The notes under the pieces: generated by a model
Told to the model about the DNA's origin: nothing
Seen by the model: the letters and a program-made list of their open reading frames with translations, nothing else
Databases searched by the model: none
Shown: positions 14,951 through 22,324 of the stretch, one piece after another
Numbering within the stretch: position 1 is the first letter of the stretch
Layout: the number at the start of each line of letters is the position of its first letter
Source: Cloacimonetes bacterium SCGC AAA252-N17
Lineage (GTDB): Bacteria; Cloacimonadota; Cloacimonadia; JGIOTU-2
Direction of reading: 5' to 3'
DNA: 22,324 nt
Assembly (NCBI GenBank): GCA_000404785.1
Contig: ASNI01000016.1
Span: 1-22,324 of the forward strand
Made by a program: the position numbers and the translations under genes

Positions 14951-16303
14951 ATGAACATATTAGTCGTTGACGATGAAAAAAATATTCGCCGAACACTCAC
15001 GGATATTCTGGAGGACGGGGGCTATACAGTTCTCGATGCGTCCTCAGGTGAAGAAGGTTTGCAGGTTCTTGCGCGCGAAAACATCGACCTCCTTCTTCTC
15101 GATGTAAAACTGCCGGGTATGGACGGCATCGAAGTGCTCAAGAAAGTGCGCAAAGATTTCCCATCGTTGGATGTCATCATGATATCCGGACACAGCACTA
15201 TCAAAACTGCAGTGCAAGCTGTCCAAATGGGCGCTTACAATTTCCTTGAAAAACCGCTCTCTCTTCACAAGATCATTGTCTCTGCTCGGAACATTTCGGA
15301 CAAGATCAAGCTGTATAAAAAATATAATGAAGAGCAAAAGGATATCGAATCCCACTACAAAATGATCGGCATCTCGCCGGAATTTGAGAGGGTGAGAACT
15401 CTTATTGAAAAAGTCAGCAAAACGGACAGCAAGATACTAATCCGCGGCGAAAGCGGCACTGGAAAAGAACTTGTTGCCTTTGCAATTCACAATCAAAGTG
15501 CAAGAAGAACCGGACCCTTTGTGAAATTCAATTCTGCTGCGATTCCGAATGAACTTGTAGAGAGTGAATTATTCGGATACGAGAAAGGAGCATTTACTGG
15601 TGCAGAAAAGCTTAAACTCGGCAAACTTGAAATGGCAGATGAAGGCACTCTGTTTTTAGACGAAATTGGCGATATGAATCTAAATGCTCAGGCAAAGATG
15701 CTGCGTGTCATTCAGGAAGGAAAGTTTGAGCGAGTCGGTAGTAATAAAACCATTGATATAGATGTCCGTATTCTGGCTGCAACAAATAAAAATCTTGAGA
15801 ATATGATTGAATCTGGAGAATTTCGCGAAGACCTGTTTTATAGATTGAATGTAATCCCAATTGAGATTCCACCTTTGAGAGAACGAATTTCAGACATTCC
15901 GATTCTGCTTGAATACTATCTTGATTATTATGCAGTGGAGTTGAAAGTACATCCTATAAAATTTTCATCTCAAGCTATGCGGCTTTTGCAAGGTTACTCT
16001 TTCCCTGGTAATATTCGGGAATTAAAAAATCTTATCGAGCGATTGTACATCATTTCCCCAGAAAAAATTATCTCTGAAGATGAGGTTGCACCACACATAA
16101 AAATGCTGCCTACAAAGAAAAATGAGGAAGCGGGTTTGTTCAGTTTACCCAATTTTACAGAAGCAAAAAAACAGTTTGAAATACATTATTTGAAAGAACA
16201 GCTTGACAAATTTAATTGGAATATAAGTCTTACGGCTGAAAATATCGGTCTCCAGCAATCCAATCTTTCAAGGAAAATGAAGGATCTTGAGATCGAAAAA
16301 TAA
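14951..16303 (+). CDS. NtrC-family sigma-54-dependent response regulator
   Basis: Response regulator and transcription activator of 450 residues, the usual size for the family. The receiver domain (1-120) has acidic Asp7/Asp8 and phospho-acceptor Asp51 (LLLLDVKLPGMDG), Ser79 in ISGHS and Lys101 in EKP. The AAA+ domain has Walker A GESGTGKE (166-173), the sigma-54-contacting GAFTGA (213-218) and Walker B with Asp237-Glu238 (FLDEIGD). A Fis-type helix-turn-helix lies at the C-terminus (NISLTAENIGLQQSNLSRKM). When phosphorylated, such proteins remodel sigma-54 RNA polymerase. The likely partner is the NtrY-like kinase at 10651. It is followed closely by the PlsY-like and Mut7-C genes. The Shine-Dalgarno is weak (AGAAGG). 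Confidence 0.93.
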   Translation: MNILVVDDEKNIRRTLTDILEDGGYTVLDASSGEEGLQVLARENIDLLLLDVKLPGMDGIEVLKKVRKDFPSLDVIMISGHSTIKTAVQAVQMGAYNFLEKPLSLHKIIVSARNISDKIKLYKKYNEEQKDIESHYKMIGISPEFERVRTLIEKVSKTDSKILIRGESGTGKELVAFAIHNQSARRTGPFVKFNSAAIPNELVESELFGYEKGAFTGAEKLKLGKLEMADEGTLFLDEIGDMNLNAQAKMLRVIQEGKFERVGSNKTIDIDVRILAATNKNLENMIESGEFREDLFYRLNVIPIEIPPLRERISDIPILLEYYLDYYAVELKVHPIKFSSQAMRLLQGYSFPGNIRELKNLIERLYIISPEKIISEDEVAPHIKMLPTKKNEEAGLFSLPNFTEAKKQFEIHYLKEQLDKFNWNISLTAENIGLQQSNLSRKMKDLEIEK

Positions 16304-16324
16304 TGAAGCTACAAAGGACTGTAT

Positions 16325-16927
16325 ATGAATCTTGAGATATTAAAACTTATCCTTCTTTCAATAGCTGGTTATTTGATCGGCTCACTTTCCTTCAGCGTAA
16401 TAATCACTAAGCTTGTAACAGGAAAAGATATCCGGAATATCGACTTCAAAAATGCCGGCGCATACAATGTATTCAGAAATATCGGCAAGGGCTGGGGATG
16501 TGTTGTTGCAGTACTTGATGGTCTAAAAGGACTCTTTCTGATATGCATCGGCTTTCTGCTTAAAATGCAGATCCCTCATATAATTATTGCTGCTTCCTTT
16601 GTGATCATCGGGCACTGCTTTCCAGTTTTTTATCATTTTTTCGGCGGTCGCGGAGGTGCACCTATCATTGGAATCCTCGTTCCATTCTTACCTCTTGAAC
16701 TGGTTATTTGGCTCATCCCTGCAATAATCCTCGGACTGCTTATTAAACGGCTCGGTTATTTCCCGGTTTTCTGGCTATTTTTTGTATTGATGACAATGCT
16801 GCTCTTTAATTGGTCGCATCTAAGCCAGGATATAGTTTATGCTCTACTCTATGTTATGATCCTCACCGGTGTGCTCAATACTATCATTATCCTCTCACAC
16901 AGGGATTCCCGGGTTGTAAAAGAATAA
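16325..16927 (+). CDS. plsY: Divergent PlsY-like glycerol-3-phosphate acyltransferase family membrane protein
   Basis: Integral membrane protein of 200 residues with about six hydrophobic segments, the size and layout of PlsY. PlsY makes lysophosphatidate from acyl-phosphate and glycerol-3-phosphate at the inner membrane. Signatures are recognisable but altered: the first segment has 'GYLIGSLSFSVI', the second motif reads DFKNAGAYNVFRNIGKG where canonical PlsY has GSGNxGATNVLR, and the third reads GHCFPVFYHFFGGRGGAP where canonical PlsY has GGKGVAT. The changed phosphate-binding positions suggest a paralogue or altered substrate. AAAGGA precedes the ATG and the gene lies 21 nt after the regulator. 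The symbol marks the family only. An organism-level PlsY could be elsewhere. Confidence 0.72.
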   Translation: MNLEILKLILLSIAGYLIGSLSFSVIITKLVTGKDIRNIDFKNAGAYNVFRNIGKGWGCVVAVLDGLKGLFLICIGFLLKMQIPHIIIAASFVIIGHCFPVFYHFFGGRGGAPIIGILVPFLPLELVIWLIPAIILGLLIKRLGYFPVFWLFFVLMTMLLFNWSHLSQDIVYALLYVMILTGVLNTIIILSHRDSRVVKE

Positions 16928-16931
16928 GACC

Positions 16932-17681
16932 ATGCTAACCATTCACCTTCGATGCTATGAAGAGCTGAATGAATTTCTTCCCAAAGAAAAAAGAAAAGTA
17001 CAATTTACTCACACAATTCCAGTACAAACCTCAGTGAAAGACCTCATTGAATCCTTCAACATCCCCCACACTCAAGTTCAAATGATACTGGCCAACGGAG
17101 TGCAGGAAGATTTCTCCTACGTTGTACAGAATAATGACAGAATAAGTATTTATCCTTATTTTCACAACTTTGATGTACATTCTGTAAGTAAAATCTCTCA
17201 CCCCCTTCCAGATCAGATACGTTTTATCGCCGATCAACATCTTGGCACACTTGTTCGGTATATAAGAATGCTTGGAATAGATACCGCTTATAATAAAAAT
17301 CTTACAGGTCATGAACTTGTAGAAAAAGCAAATCAGGGAGAACGTATCCTGCTCACAAAAGATCATAATATCCTGAAGCGGAATGAACTTAAGTATGGCT
17401 ACTTTATCTATGCTGATGATCTTGATTCACAACTTGAAGAGTTGATACTACAGTTCAAACTGAAAGAGTACACCTCCCTATTTTCGCGATGTCTTGAATG
17501 CAATGAATTACTGAAACCAATTAAAAAAGCAAAGATCGAGCATCGACTTCATCAAAAAGTGAAAGAGGGTCATGATGACTTCACTATATGCGAGCGCTGT
17601 GATAAAATTTATTGGAAGGGTACGCATTATCAAAGCATGAAAAAAAAGATAGAAAATATTCTGGAAATTATCAATGATTAA
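16932..17681 (+). CDS. Ubiquitin-fold plus Mut7-C (PIN-like) putative RNase with zinc ribbon
   Basis: Soluble protein of 249 residues. Residues 1-85 are a ubiquitin/MoaD-like beta-grasp domain (ending NGVQEDFSYVVQNNDRISIYP). Residues about 95-180 form a Mut7-C PIN-like RNase domain (FIADQHLGTLVRYIRMLGID, then ILLTKDHNIL) with the family's acidic residues. The C-terminus carries a zinc-ribbon knuckle pair, Cys187-Cys190 (CLEC) and Cys220-Cys223 (CERC), then WKGTHYQSM. This two-domain 'Mut7-C ubiquitin/RNase' architecture is known from many bacteria and is predicted, not proven, to cut RNA. The start lies 4 nt after the preceding stop with no clear Shine-Dalgarno, suggesting translational coupling. 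Confidence 0.85.
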   Translation: MLTIHLRCYEELNEFLPKEKRKVQFTHTIPVQTSVKDLIESFNIPHTQVQMILANGVQEDFSYVVQNNDRISIYPYFHNFDVHSVSKISHPLPDQIRFIADQHLGTLVRYIRMLGIDTAYNKNLTGHELVEKANQGERILLTKDHNILKRNELKYGYFIYADDLDSQLEELILQFKLKEYTSLFSRCLECNELLKPIKKAKIEHRLHQKVKEGHDDFTICERCDKIYWKGTHYQSMKKKIENILEIIND

Positions 17682-17962
17682 CATCATGAACCACACGTCT
17701 TCACTGCGCTACGCCGTTGCAGGCGAAATACCAGTCTTCTCCGCCAGCTGGAGGATACGACTTGGCAAGCATGAAATCCGCAAAAAGTTTTTTCTAAAAA
17801 TGATATATTTATGAAAATTTGTTATGAAATTTAGCATAGATCATGAATCTTTAAAAAAGATAAGATGAAATTCTTATTTCGTGTTTTTCGCCTGCCCTGT
17901 AAGGAGGAACGACTGTATCAGGGTGCCTTTCGTGGTAAATAATATTTAAACTTGGAGGAATA
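17682..17962 (+). other. Intergenic region with a GC-richer imperfect inverted repeat
   Basis: No ORF is supported. The first 80 nt are GC-richer than the surroundings and contain arms GTCTTCTCCGCCAG (17734-17747) and CTGGAGGATACGAC (17748-17761), which pair at 11 of 14 positions. The rest is AT-rich. Near 17893-17930 there is a weak CCCTG...CAGGG pairing without further support. TTGGAGG immediately before 17963 serves ElbB. No known riboswitch was recognised. Confidence 0.4.
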
Positions 17963-18649
17963 ATGCAAGACTCAAGTAATTTGAATATCGGAGTGGTTCT
18001 ATCCGGCTCCGGTTGGAAAGACGGATCAGAAATACATGAAGCGGTCGTTACACTTCTTCATCTGGATAGAGCACACGCAGGCATTGTAATGATGGCGCCC
18101 GACACCAAACAAATGGATGTGGTGAACCATCTGACAAATCAACCTGTTCACGGTGAAAAAAGAAATACGCTTGTTGAGTCCGCAAGAATTGCTCGTGGAG
18201 ATATTCAGGACATCAAGAATGTTTCTGCAAGTGAACTGGATGGACTTATCATACCCGGCGGATTTGGCGCTATGAAAAACCTTTGTGATTTCGCAATCAA
18301 AGGAAAAAACATGACAGTCAATCCTCATCTTGAGAAGCTCTTAAAAGAAATGCACGCTCAGAAAAAACCACTGGGATTTATGTGCATAGCTCCTATGATC
18401 GCAGCGAAAATATTCGGTTCCGAGCACCCAAAATTATCTGTAGGATTTGATAAAGGAACTGCACAAACGATCGAATCCTTCGGAGCACAACATATTGATT
18501 GCCCGGTTGATGATATCGTATTAGATGAAGCTCTTAAGATCGTAACCACTCCTGCATATATGTTAGGTCCAAGCATTTCTTACATTTCACTCGGCATCGA
18601 GAAACTGGTTCAAAAAGTCCTCGAACTGGCAGACTCAAGGAATACATAA
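17963..18649 (+). CDS. elbB: ElbB, isoprenoid-biosynthesis-associated DJ-1/PfpI-like glyoxalase
   Basis: Cytoplasmic protein of 228 residues that aligns by eye with E. coli ElbB along its length: IGVVLSGSGWKDGSEIHEAV, LDGLIIPGGFGAMKNLCDFA, KPLGFMCIAP (nucleophile Cys141), CPVDDIV and TTPAYMLGP. E. coli ElbB belongs to the DJ-1/PfpI (class I glutamine amidotransferase-like) superfamily and shows weak glyoxalase activity; its link to isoprenoid synthesis is genetic. Here SGSG replaces the E. coli SGCG. A strong GGAGG lies 7 nt before the ATG. The gene stands alone with long flanks, so no operon partner is suggested. Confidence 0.92.
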   Translation: MQDSSNLNIGVVLSGSGWKDGSEIHEAVVTLLHLDRAHAGIVMMAPDTKQMDVVNHLTNQPVHGEKRNTLVESARIARGDIQDIKNVSASELDGLIIPGGFGAMKNLCDFAIKGKNMTVNPHLEKLLKEMHAQKKPLGFMCIAPMIAAKIFGSEHPKLSVGFDKGTAQTIESFGAQHIDCPVDDIVLDEALKIVTTPAYMLGPSISYISLGIEKLVQKVLELADSRNT

Positions 18650-18795
18650 TAATCATGTATTTTTTGATAAGATCCGTTTTGTGCTGTTTTCGGAAAATGA
18701 TTTGGAAGTTTATGAAAATACGCTAAATAAATTGACATTATAGTATTCAAATTTCTTTTTGATTTCGCTTGAAAAAATAATTATAGGAGCTATAC

Positions 18796-19530
18796 ATGAA
18801 TAAAAATGTAAAAAAATCAGTTCGACTTGTTGTTGCCGTTCTCGTTCTAATAAGTCTTTTCGCCTGCAGCACTGCGTACAAGAAATTAATCCCCTATACG
18901 TTCAACAATAAAACCGTTGCTGCAACGGTTACTTCAACACCCTGGGGCAATGTAACGACAAACAGCTATTTTACGATTTCGTCAGGTTCTGACAAATCGA
19001 GTTCAGAAAACCTTTTCAACACTCTTGTTAACATTGGATCAACTATCGTAAATAGCATTGAAGCCGGTAAAACCCAAGCAAAACTTGATAGCGCTATGAA
19101 GGATGTGAATGTTGCTGAGATCATTGAAACGCAGACACTTCAGCAGTGTTCAAATATTCTCCATTTCAACCCCATCAAAGATACGCGATCAGCGGATTTT
19201 CTTTTCAGCATCACGATCAACAGCTATGGCATCAGTGCAAATTCATGGGCATCATCGGTTAATTTCAATATGGATGTTACTCTTAAAATTTATGATAATC
19301 ACACCTCAGCATTGATCTGGAAAACCGATGTTTCGGAATCACGACCGGTTTCTTCATCCTTCTTTCTCACTGGAAGTACTGCTGTAGGGAATGTACTCAC
19401 CGCAGTACAGCTCTCGCAATTAACACCGGATCAGATGAAAAATGGATTTGTGCACATGGCTGAGTATTCTGCGAATAAATTGGTTGAAAAACTGCAAAAA
19501 GACTACGCAAAATCGCGGAATACAAAATAG
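18796..19530 (+). CDS. Lipoprotein of unknown function
   Basis: Protein of 244 residues. The lipobox LFAC gives lipidated Cys24 after a hydrophobic stretch, so it is probably tethered to an envelope membrane. After a Ser/Thr-rich region (about 45-75) come two segments with a mixed alpha/beta look: 'AEIIETQTLQQCSNILHFNP' and 'DFLFSITINSYGISANSWA' followed by 'VTLKIYDNHTSALIWKTDVS'. The latter is the shape of periplasmic lipoproteins that assemble on transporters or secretion machines, but I cannot assign a family. AGGAG precedes the ATG. A terminator follows directly, shared with the convergent minus-strand gene. Confidence 0.65.
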   Translation: MNKNVKKSVRLVVAVLVLISLFACSTAYKKLIPYTFNNKTVAATVTSTPWGNVTTNSYFTISSGSDKSSSENLFNTLVNIGSTIVNSIEAGKTQAKLDSAMKDVNVAEIIETQTLQQCSNILHFNPIKDTRSADFLFSITINSYGISANSWASSVNFNMDVTLKIYDNHTSALIWKTDVSESRPVSSSFFLTGSTAVGNVLTAVQLSQLTPDQMKNGFVHMAEYSANKLVEKLQKDYAKSRNTK

Positions 19531-19552
19531 TAATATTTTTACAGACTATACT

Positions 19553-19593
19553 AAAAAAGCCCACAAATATTTGCGGGCTTTGGGGGTTTTTTT
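19553..19593. terminator. Bidirectional intrinsic terminator between convergent genes
   Basis: AAAGCCC (19556-19562) pairs with GGGCTTT (19575-19581). The inner CAAA/TTTG pairs after one A-C mismatch. On the plus strand a T-run lies at 19587-19593 after GGGGG. On the minus strand the A-run at 19553-19558 becomes a T-run directly after the stem. It can end both the lipoprotein transcript and the LVIVD transcript. Confidence 0.8.
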
Positions 19594-19626
19594 AAACAAT
19601 AAAAAAATTGTAAACGTCCCTAACAT

Positions 19627-21840
19627 TTATTCCAGCAAAATGACTTTTTGCACATCTATCACCACACCATCTTTTTCAAATCCCATCAAATAGATACCTG
19701 AAGAATACCCCTTGTTCAAAACCGAATTTCCGTTCCATTCAATTGTGTGTTCCCCTGGCATATACATATCATCTGTTATTGAGGTAATCTTTTGACCTTT
19801 GACATTATACAAAGTGATTTTTATGTTCCCCGTCTCTTTGATAGAGAAACTAATATTTGTCGATGAAATAATCGGATTTGGGAATACTTTCATGGCAAGA
19901 TTTACATCTGATATTTGAGGATCATCTACACCCAGATTCTCTGTCCAATCCAGTACAGTAATACCATTCCCAAAATTGCAGGTCATAAGTTCGTTGTTAT
20001 TGAAACTTATACCAGTCGTTTTATAATTCCACCAGTATTCATCCTTAATTAGCAGATTGGCAAAATCGGTACAATCGTAGGTAATAAGACGATTATTGGA
20101 ATTATCCGCTACTACAAGTGTATTATTGTTTTTAGCAAAACGTATGGAACCGAATCCAGAATAGAAAATACGTGAGTTATCTTGATGTACAATAATATGA
20201 TCCAACAGTACTGGCAAGTTTGGGTCTGAGATATCTATCACATAAAATCCTGTACTTGATCCGTACCAGGATTCATTATAATATGCAGCAAGCACGATTG
20301 TATCAAATACCTCTACTTCAAATATTTCATGATCTAACTCTAATAATGATATTTCCTGTGGATAACCCGACTGGAAAGTGTTGTAGAGATACAATCCATA
20401 AACATGAGGAACTTGGTTACAATATCCATAAGCGCAAATTACAGAATCAGAAACACAATAATCATTGATATACATTTGAACATATCCCAAATAGTTTGGG
20501 GCTCCCGGATTGCTAAGCTCAAAAATTCTAAGTCGATCAACAAAATTAATATACATATAATTATCAATAATTTGTAAATTGTAAAATTCATCACACGAAT
20601 ATTGACTTACGAATTCGGGATCAAGGGGGTCTTCACAATTATAAATCATATAAGCATTGGGACATCCTGCATCCCATGAGCTATAACTCACATATAAATA
20701 TGATCCATACGCATCAATACCTCCAGCGAGATAATATCCGGCAGGGAAAATAGCGGGTGCTGATGGATTATTGCAATCAAATATACCCAATCCACTATAA
20801 ATATCAGTAAAATAAATATACTGTTCCCTTCGTAAATAATCACTGATAATTAAATTATTCTCGCAAAAATTATGTATCAAGTATGGATTAGGACTATCGT
20901 CACGTTCGATGATCTCGAGTCCGTAAGCCCAATCTGCAATAAATATATAATCATCATTCATGCAAAAATCTACAGCATCCCTAGGTGAAACATAGTTATT
21001 TATTAGCAATAATTCTGTTGGATTGGAAACATCATATTCGCTAAAACCAAATACCTGATCCGTTGCATATAATTTATCATTTTGTATAAATAAATTTTGC
21101 GGAACCCCGGGGCGAAAAAGACTACCAGCTAATACTGGACTTTGAGGATTCGTAACATCAATAATATAAATGCGCATCCAATCAGCTATATATACATAGT
21201 TATTATGGTACGCGATCGAAACCGGATCGAAAAAATTTCTAGAATATTGTCCAACTATATTCGTTTCATTAGGATTTGAAATATCAATGATATAAACATT
21301 GGATTCTGTAAGAGCGTACCCAGTATTTTCATATATAAATACATCTAAAATCTCAGTTGTGTATAAAGTATCAACTAATGATGGATTTTGAGGAGAGGAT
21401 ATACTCATGACAATAAATCCCTGATCTGTTCCAGCGAATGCATAATCGACTTGCGTTTTGATTGAGTTGAATGTCAGACCATTAAAATGATTAGTGATGG
21501 CTATATTATTTGGGTCAGTTATATTTCCAATTGTAAGACCTCCGGAATCATGAACCAGATAAATTACCGTATCGTGAACGCAAATTTCCTTAATATTTTG
21601 AAATCCGCCATAATTACCAATAATTTGAGGAGAAAAAGGATTCTGAACATCAATTACCAGAAGCGGATGATTTCCGGTTGGCCCATCATTTGTGCCAACA
21701 AATACCGTATTCTCTTTCATTGCAATACTGCTTGTAAAATAGTACAGATTCTGTTCTGCGATTTTATGATACACACCATATAACGGTATGGTTATAAGAA
21801 GATCTGCAAACATACAGCATAGAGTGATTTTTTTAATCAT
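19627..21840 (-). CDS. LVIVD-repeat secreted protein with T9SS type A sorting domain
   Basis: Secreted surface protein of 737 residues from the ATG at 21840. This start is preferred over the in-frame TTG at 21852 because GAGG lies 7 nt before the ATG and a signal peptide begins there (MIKKITLCCMFADLLITIPL, then YG). The body has many LVIVD-type propeller repeats: 'LLVIDVQNPFSPQIIGNY', 'VYIIDISNPNETNIVGQY', 'IYIIDVTNPQSPVLAGSL' and 'FYVIDISDPNLPVLLDHI'. The C-terminus (about 648-737) is a T9SS sorting domain (VFPNPI, ITLYNVKGQKI, GIYLMGF, ending KVILLE). T9SS should carry it through the outer membrane. The ligand is unknown. It is a single gene converging on the lipoprotein gene. Confidence 0.87.
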   Translation of the reverse strand: MIKKITLCCMFADLLITIPLYGVYHKIAEQNLYYFTSSIAMKENTVFVGTNDGPTGNHPLLVIDVQNPFSPQIIGNYGGFQNIKEICVHDTVIYLVHDSGGLTIGNITDPNNIAITNHFNGLTFNSIKTQVDYAFAGTDQGFIVMSISSPQNPSLVDTLYTTEILDVFIYENTGYALTESNVYIIDISNPNETNIVGQYSRNFFDPVSIAYHNNYVYIADWMRIYIIDVTNPQSPVLAGSLFRPGVPQNLFIQNDKLYATDQVFGFSEYDVSNPTELLLINNYVSPRDAVDFCMNDDYIFIADWAYGLEIIERDDSPNPYLIHNFCENNLIISDYLRREQYIYFTDIYSGLGIFDCNNPSAPAIFPAGYYLAGGIDAYGSYLYVSYSSWDAGCPNAYMIYNCEDPLDPEFVSQYSCDEFYNLQIIDNYMYINFVDRLRIFELSNPGAPNYLGYVQMYINDYCVSDSVICAYGYCNQVPHVYGLYLYNTFQSGYPQEISLLELDHEIFEVEVFDTIVLAAYYNESWYGSSTGFYVIDISDPNLPVLLDHIIVHQDNSRIFYSGFGSIRFAKNNNTLVVADNSNNRLITYDCTDFANLLIKDEYWWNYKTTGISFNNNELMTCNFGNGITVLDWTENLGVDDPQISDVNLAMKVFPNPIISSTNISFSIKETGNIKITLYNVKGQKITSITDDMYMPGEHTIEWNGNSVLNKGYSSGIYLMGFEKDGVVIDVQKVILLE

Positions 21841-22234
21841 TTCAAACCTCAATTGAAGAGTTTGTTATTTTACTATGGTTTATTATTATAATATTTTATA
21901 GCTTACTAAATCTTCCAATTATTTCGATAATCTAACACTCTGTTTGTATGAGCGGTTGTCAAGAAATTTATTTTTTCGGAAATGACCATACATTGTTATC
22001 GTTGAATATGCGGGGTCTACAGAGAATGAACTAAAAAAAGTCGAAAAGTTAAAGACAATGAGATAAAAATAACCGCACATGTCATTGCGCACTTTATGCA
22101 GAATCTCTAATTAAAGAAATCGTTCCCAGTTAAATAAAGAAAGATTTAACGGGACAAGTGAAACGGTTTTTGATAGGTCGATTACTTGTGACTACAATTG
22201 AAGTTTTGAGTTAATGGAAATATAATACACCCCA

Positions 22235-22252
22235 ATTCCGATAAATCGGAAT
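22235..22252 (+). repeat. Perfect short palindrome
   Basis: ATTCCGAT (22235-22242), AA and ATCGGAAT (22245-22252) form 8-bp arms directly before the terminator hairpin. Confidence 0.55.
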
Positions 22253-22254
22253 CA

Positions 22255-22280
22255 TCCCTCTTTTTAGAGGGGATTTTTTT
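22255..22280 (+). terminator. Plus-strand intrinsic terminator without an upstream gene
   Basis: CCCTCT (22256-22261) pairs with AGAGGG (22266-22271) around TTTT, followed by GA and seven T (22274-22280). It reads on the plus strand, yet the nearest gene upstream is on the minus strand. Confidence 0.75.
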
Positions 22281-22324
22281 AATATTAAGAAAACACGTTT
22301 CATAAATAATTGACCCTTTGATCG

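Larger units (their letters stand above)
21841..22324. other. Gene-poor right flank with orphan terminator
   Basis: No ORF above about 60 codons with a Shine-Dalgarno is visible on either strand. The minus-strand AT-rich block at 21881-21900 and a TTGACA (minus strand, 21962-21957) could belong to the promoter of the LVIVD gene, but the boxes are not well spaced. A palindrome and a plus-strand terminator at 22235-22280 would end a transcript coming from within this region or through it. No known structured RNA was recognised. Confidence 0.4.

Noticed and set aside
17890..17935. Possible riboswitch before elbB
   Set aside because: Only a 5-bp CCCTG/CAGGG pairing is visible and no known aptamer core is recognised.
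21850..21852. TTG start for the LVIVD protein
   Set aside because: The ATG at 21840 has GAGG at the right distance and begins a normal signal peptide.

Overview
The window looks like a chromosomal stretch from a bacterium of the Fibrobacteres-Chlorobi-Bacteroidetes (FCB) superphylum, most likely a candidate Cloacimonadota-type lineage. The main reasons are two large secreted proteins with C-terminal type IX secretion (T9SS, 'PNPF...GIY...') sorting domains, a C10-family cysteine protease joined to right-handed beta-helix repeats, an LVIVD-repeat protein, and a DUF5916-type outer-membrane protein. The DNA is AT-rich. The phylum call is inference from protein style; there is no rRNA or tRNA here to fix it.

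Layout. (1) Positions 1-7600 hold two giant secreted beta-helix proteins. The first (C10 peptidase plus beta-helix plus Fn3) looks damaged at both ends: its prodomain is in another frame, and the last codons of a T9SS sorting domain lie out of frame after its stop. The second is intact with signal peptide and sorting domain. (2) Positions 7592-7932 form a gene-poor leader with a good sigma-54 promoter candidate, a 22-codon small ORF with its own Shine-Dalgarno and two hairpins, leading to a PDZ/beta-barrel protein (7933-9153). A DUF4097-like lipoprotein with an exact 19-residue repeat follows. (3) Positions 10032-16303 hold an envelope-signalling cluster: a promoter, a DUF4390-like secreted protein, an NtrY-like histidine kinase and a secreted unknown, joined by 4-nt overlaps; then a DUF5916-type outer-membrane protein; then an NtrC-like sigma-54 activator. 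The kinase and regulator are probably partners but are separated by two more AT-rich genes with inverted repeats near both junctions. (4) Positions 16325-17681 encode a divergent PlsY-like membrane protein and a ubiquitin-fold/Mut7-C putative RNase, probably cotranscribed with the regulator. (5) Positions 17963-19530 hold ElbB and an unclassified lipoprotein. (6) The minus strand carries an LVIVD-repeat T9SS cargo (19627-21840) that converges on the lipoprotein gene across a two-way terminator. The last 480 bases have no gene but contain an orphan plus-strand terminator.

How the genes may work together: the kinase/NtrC pair would read the cell envelope and switch on sigma-54 promoters. One such promoter candidate lies in the window, before the PDZ/barrel gene, so a local envelope-homeostasis circuit is plausible but unproven. 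No insertion sequence, integrase, CRISPR array, rRNA or tRNA was seen.
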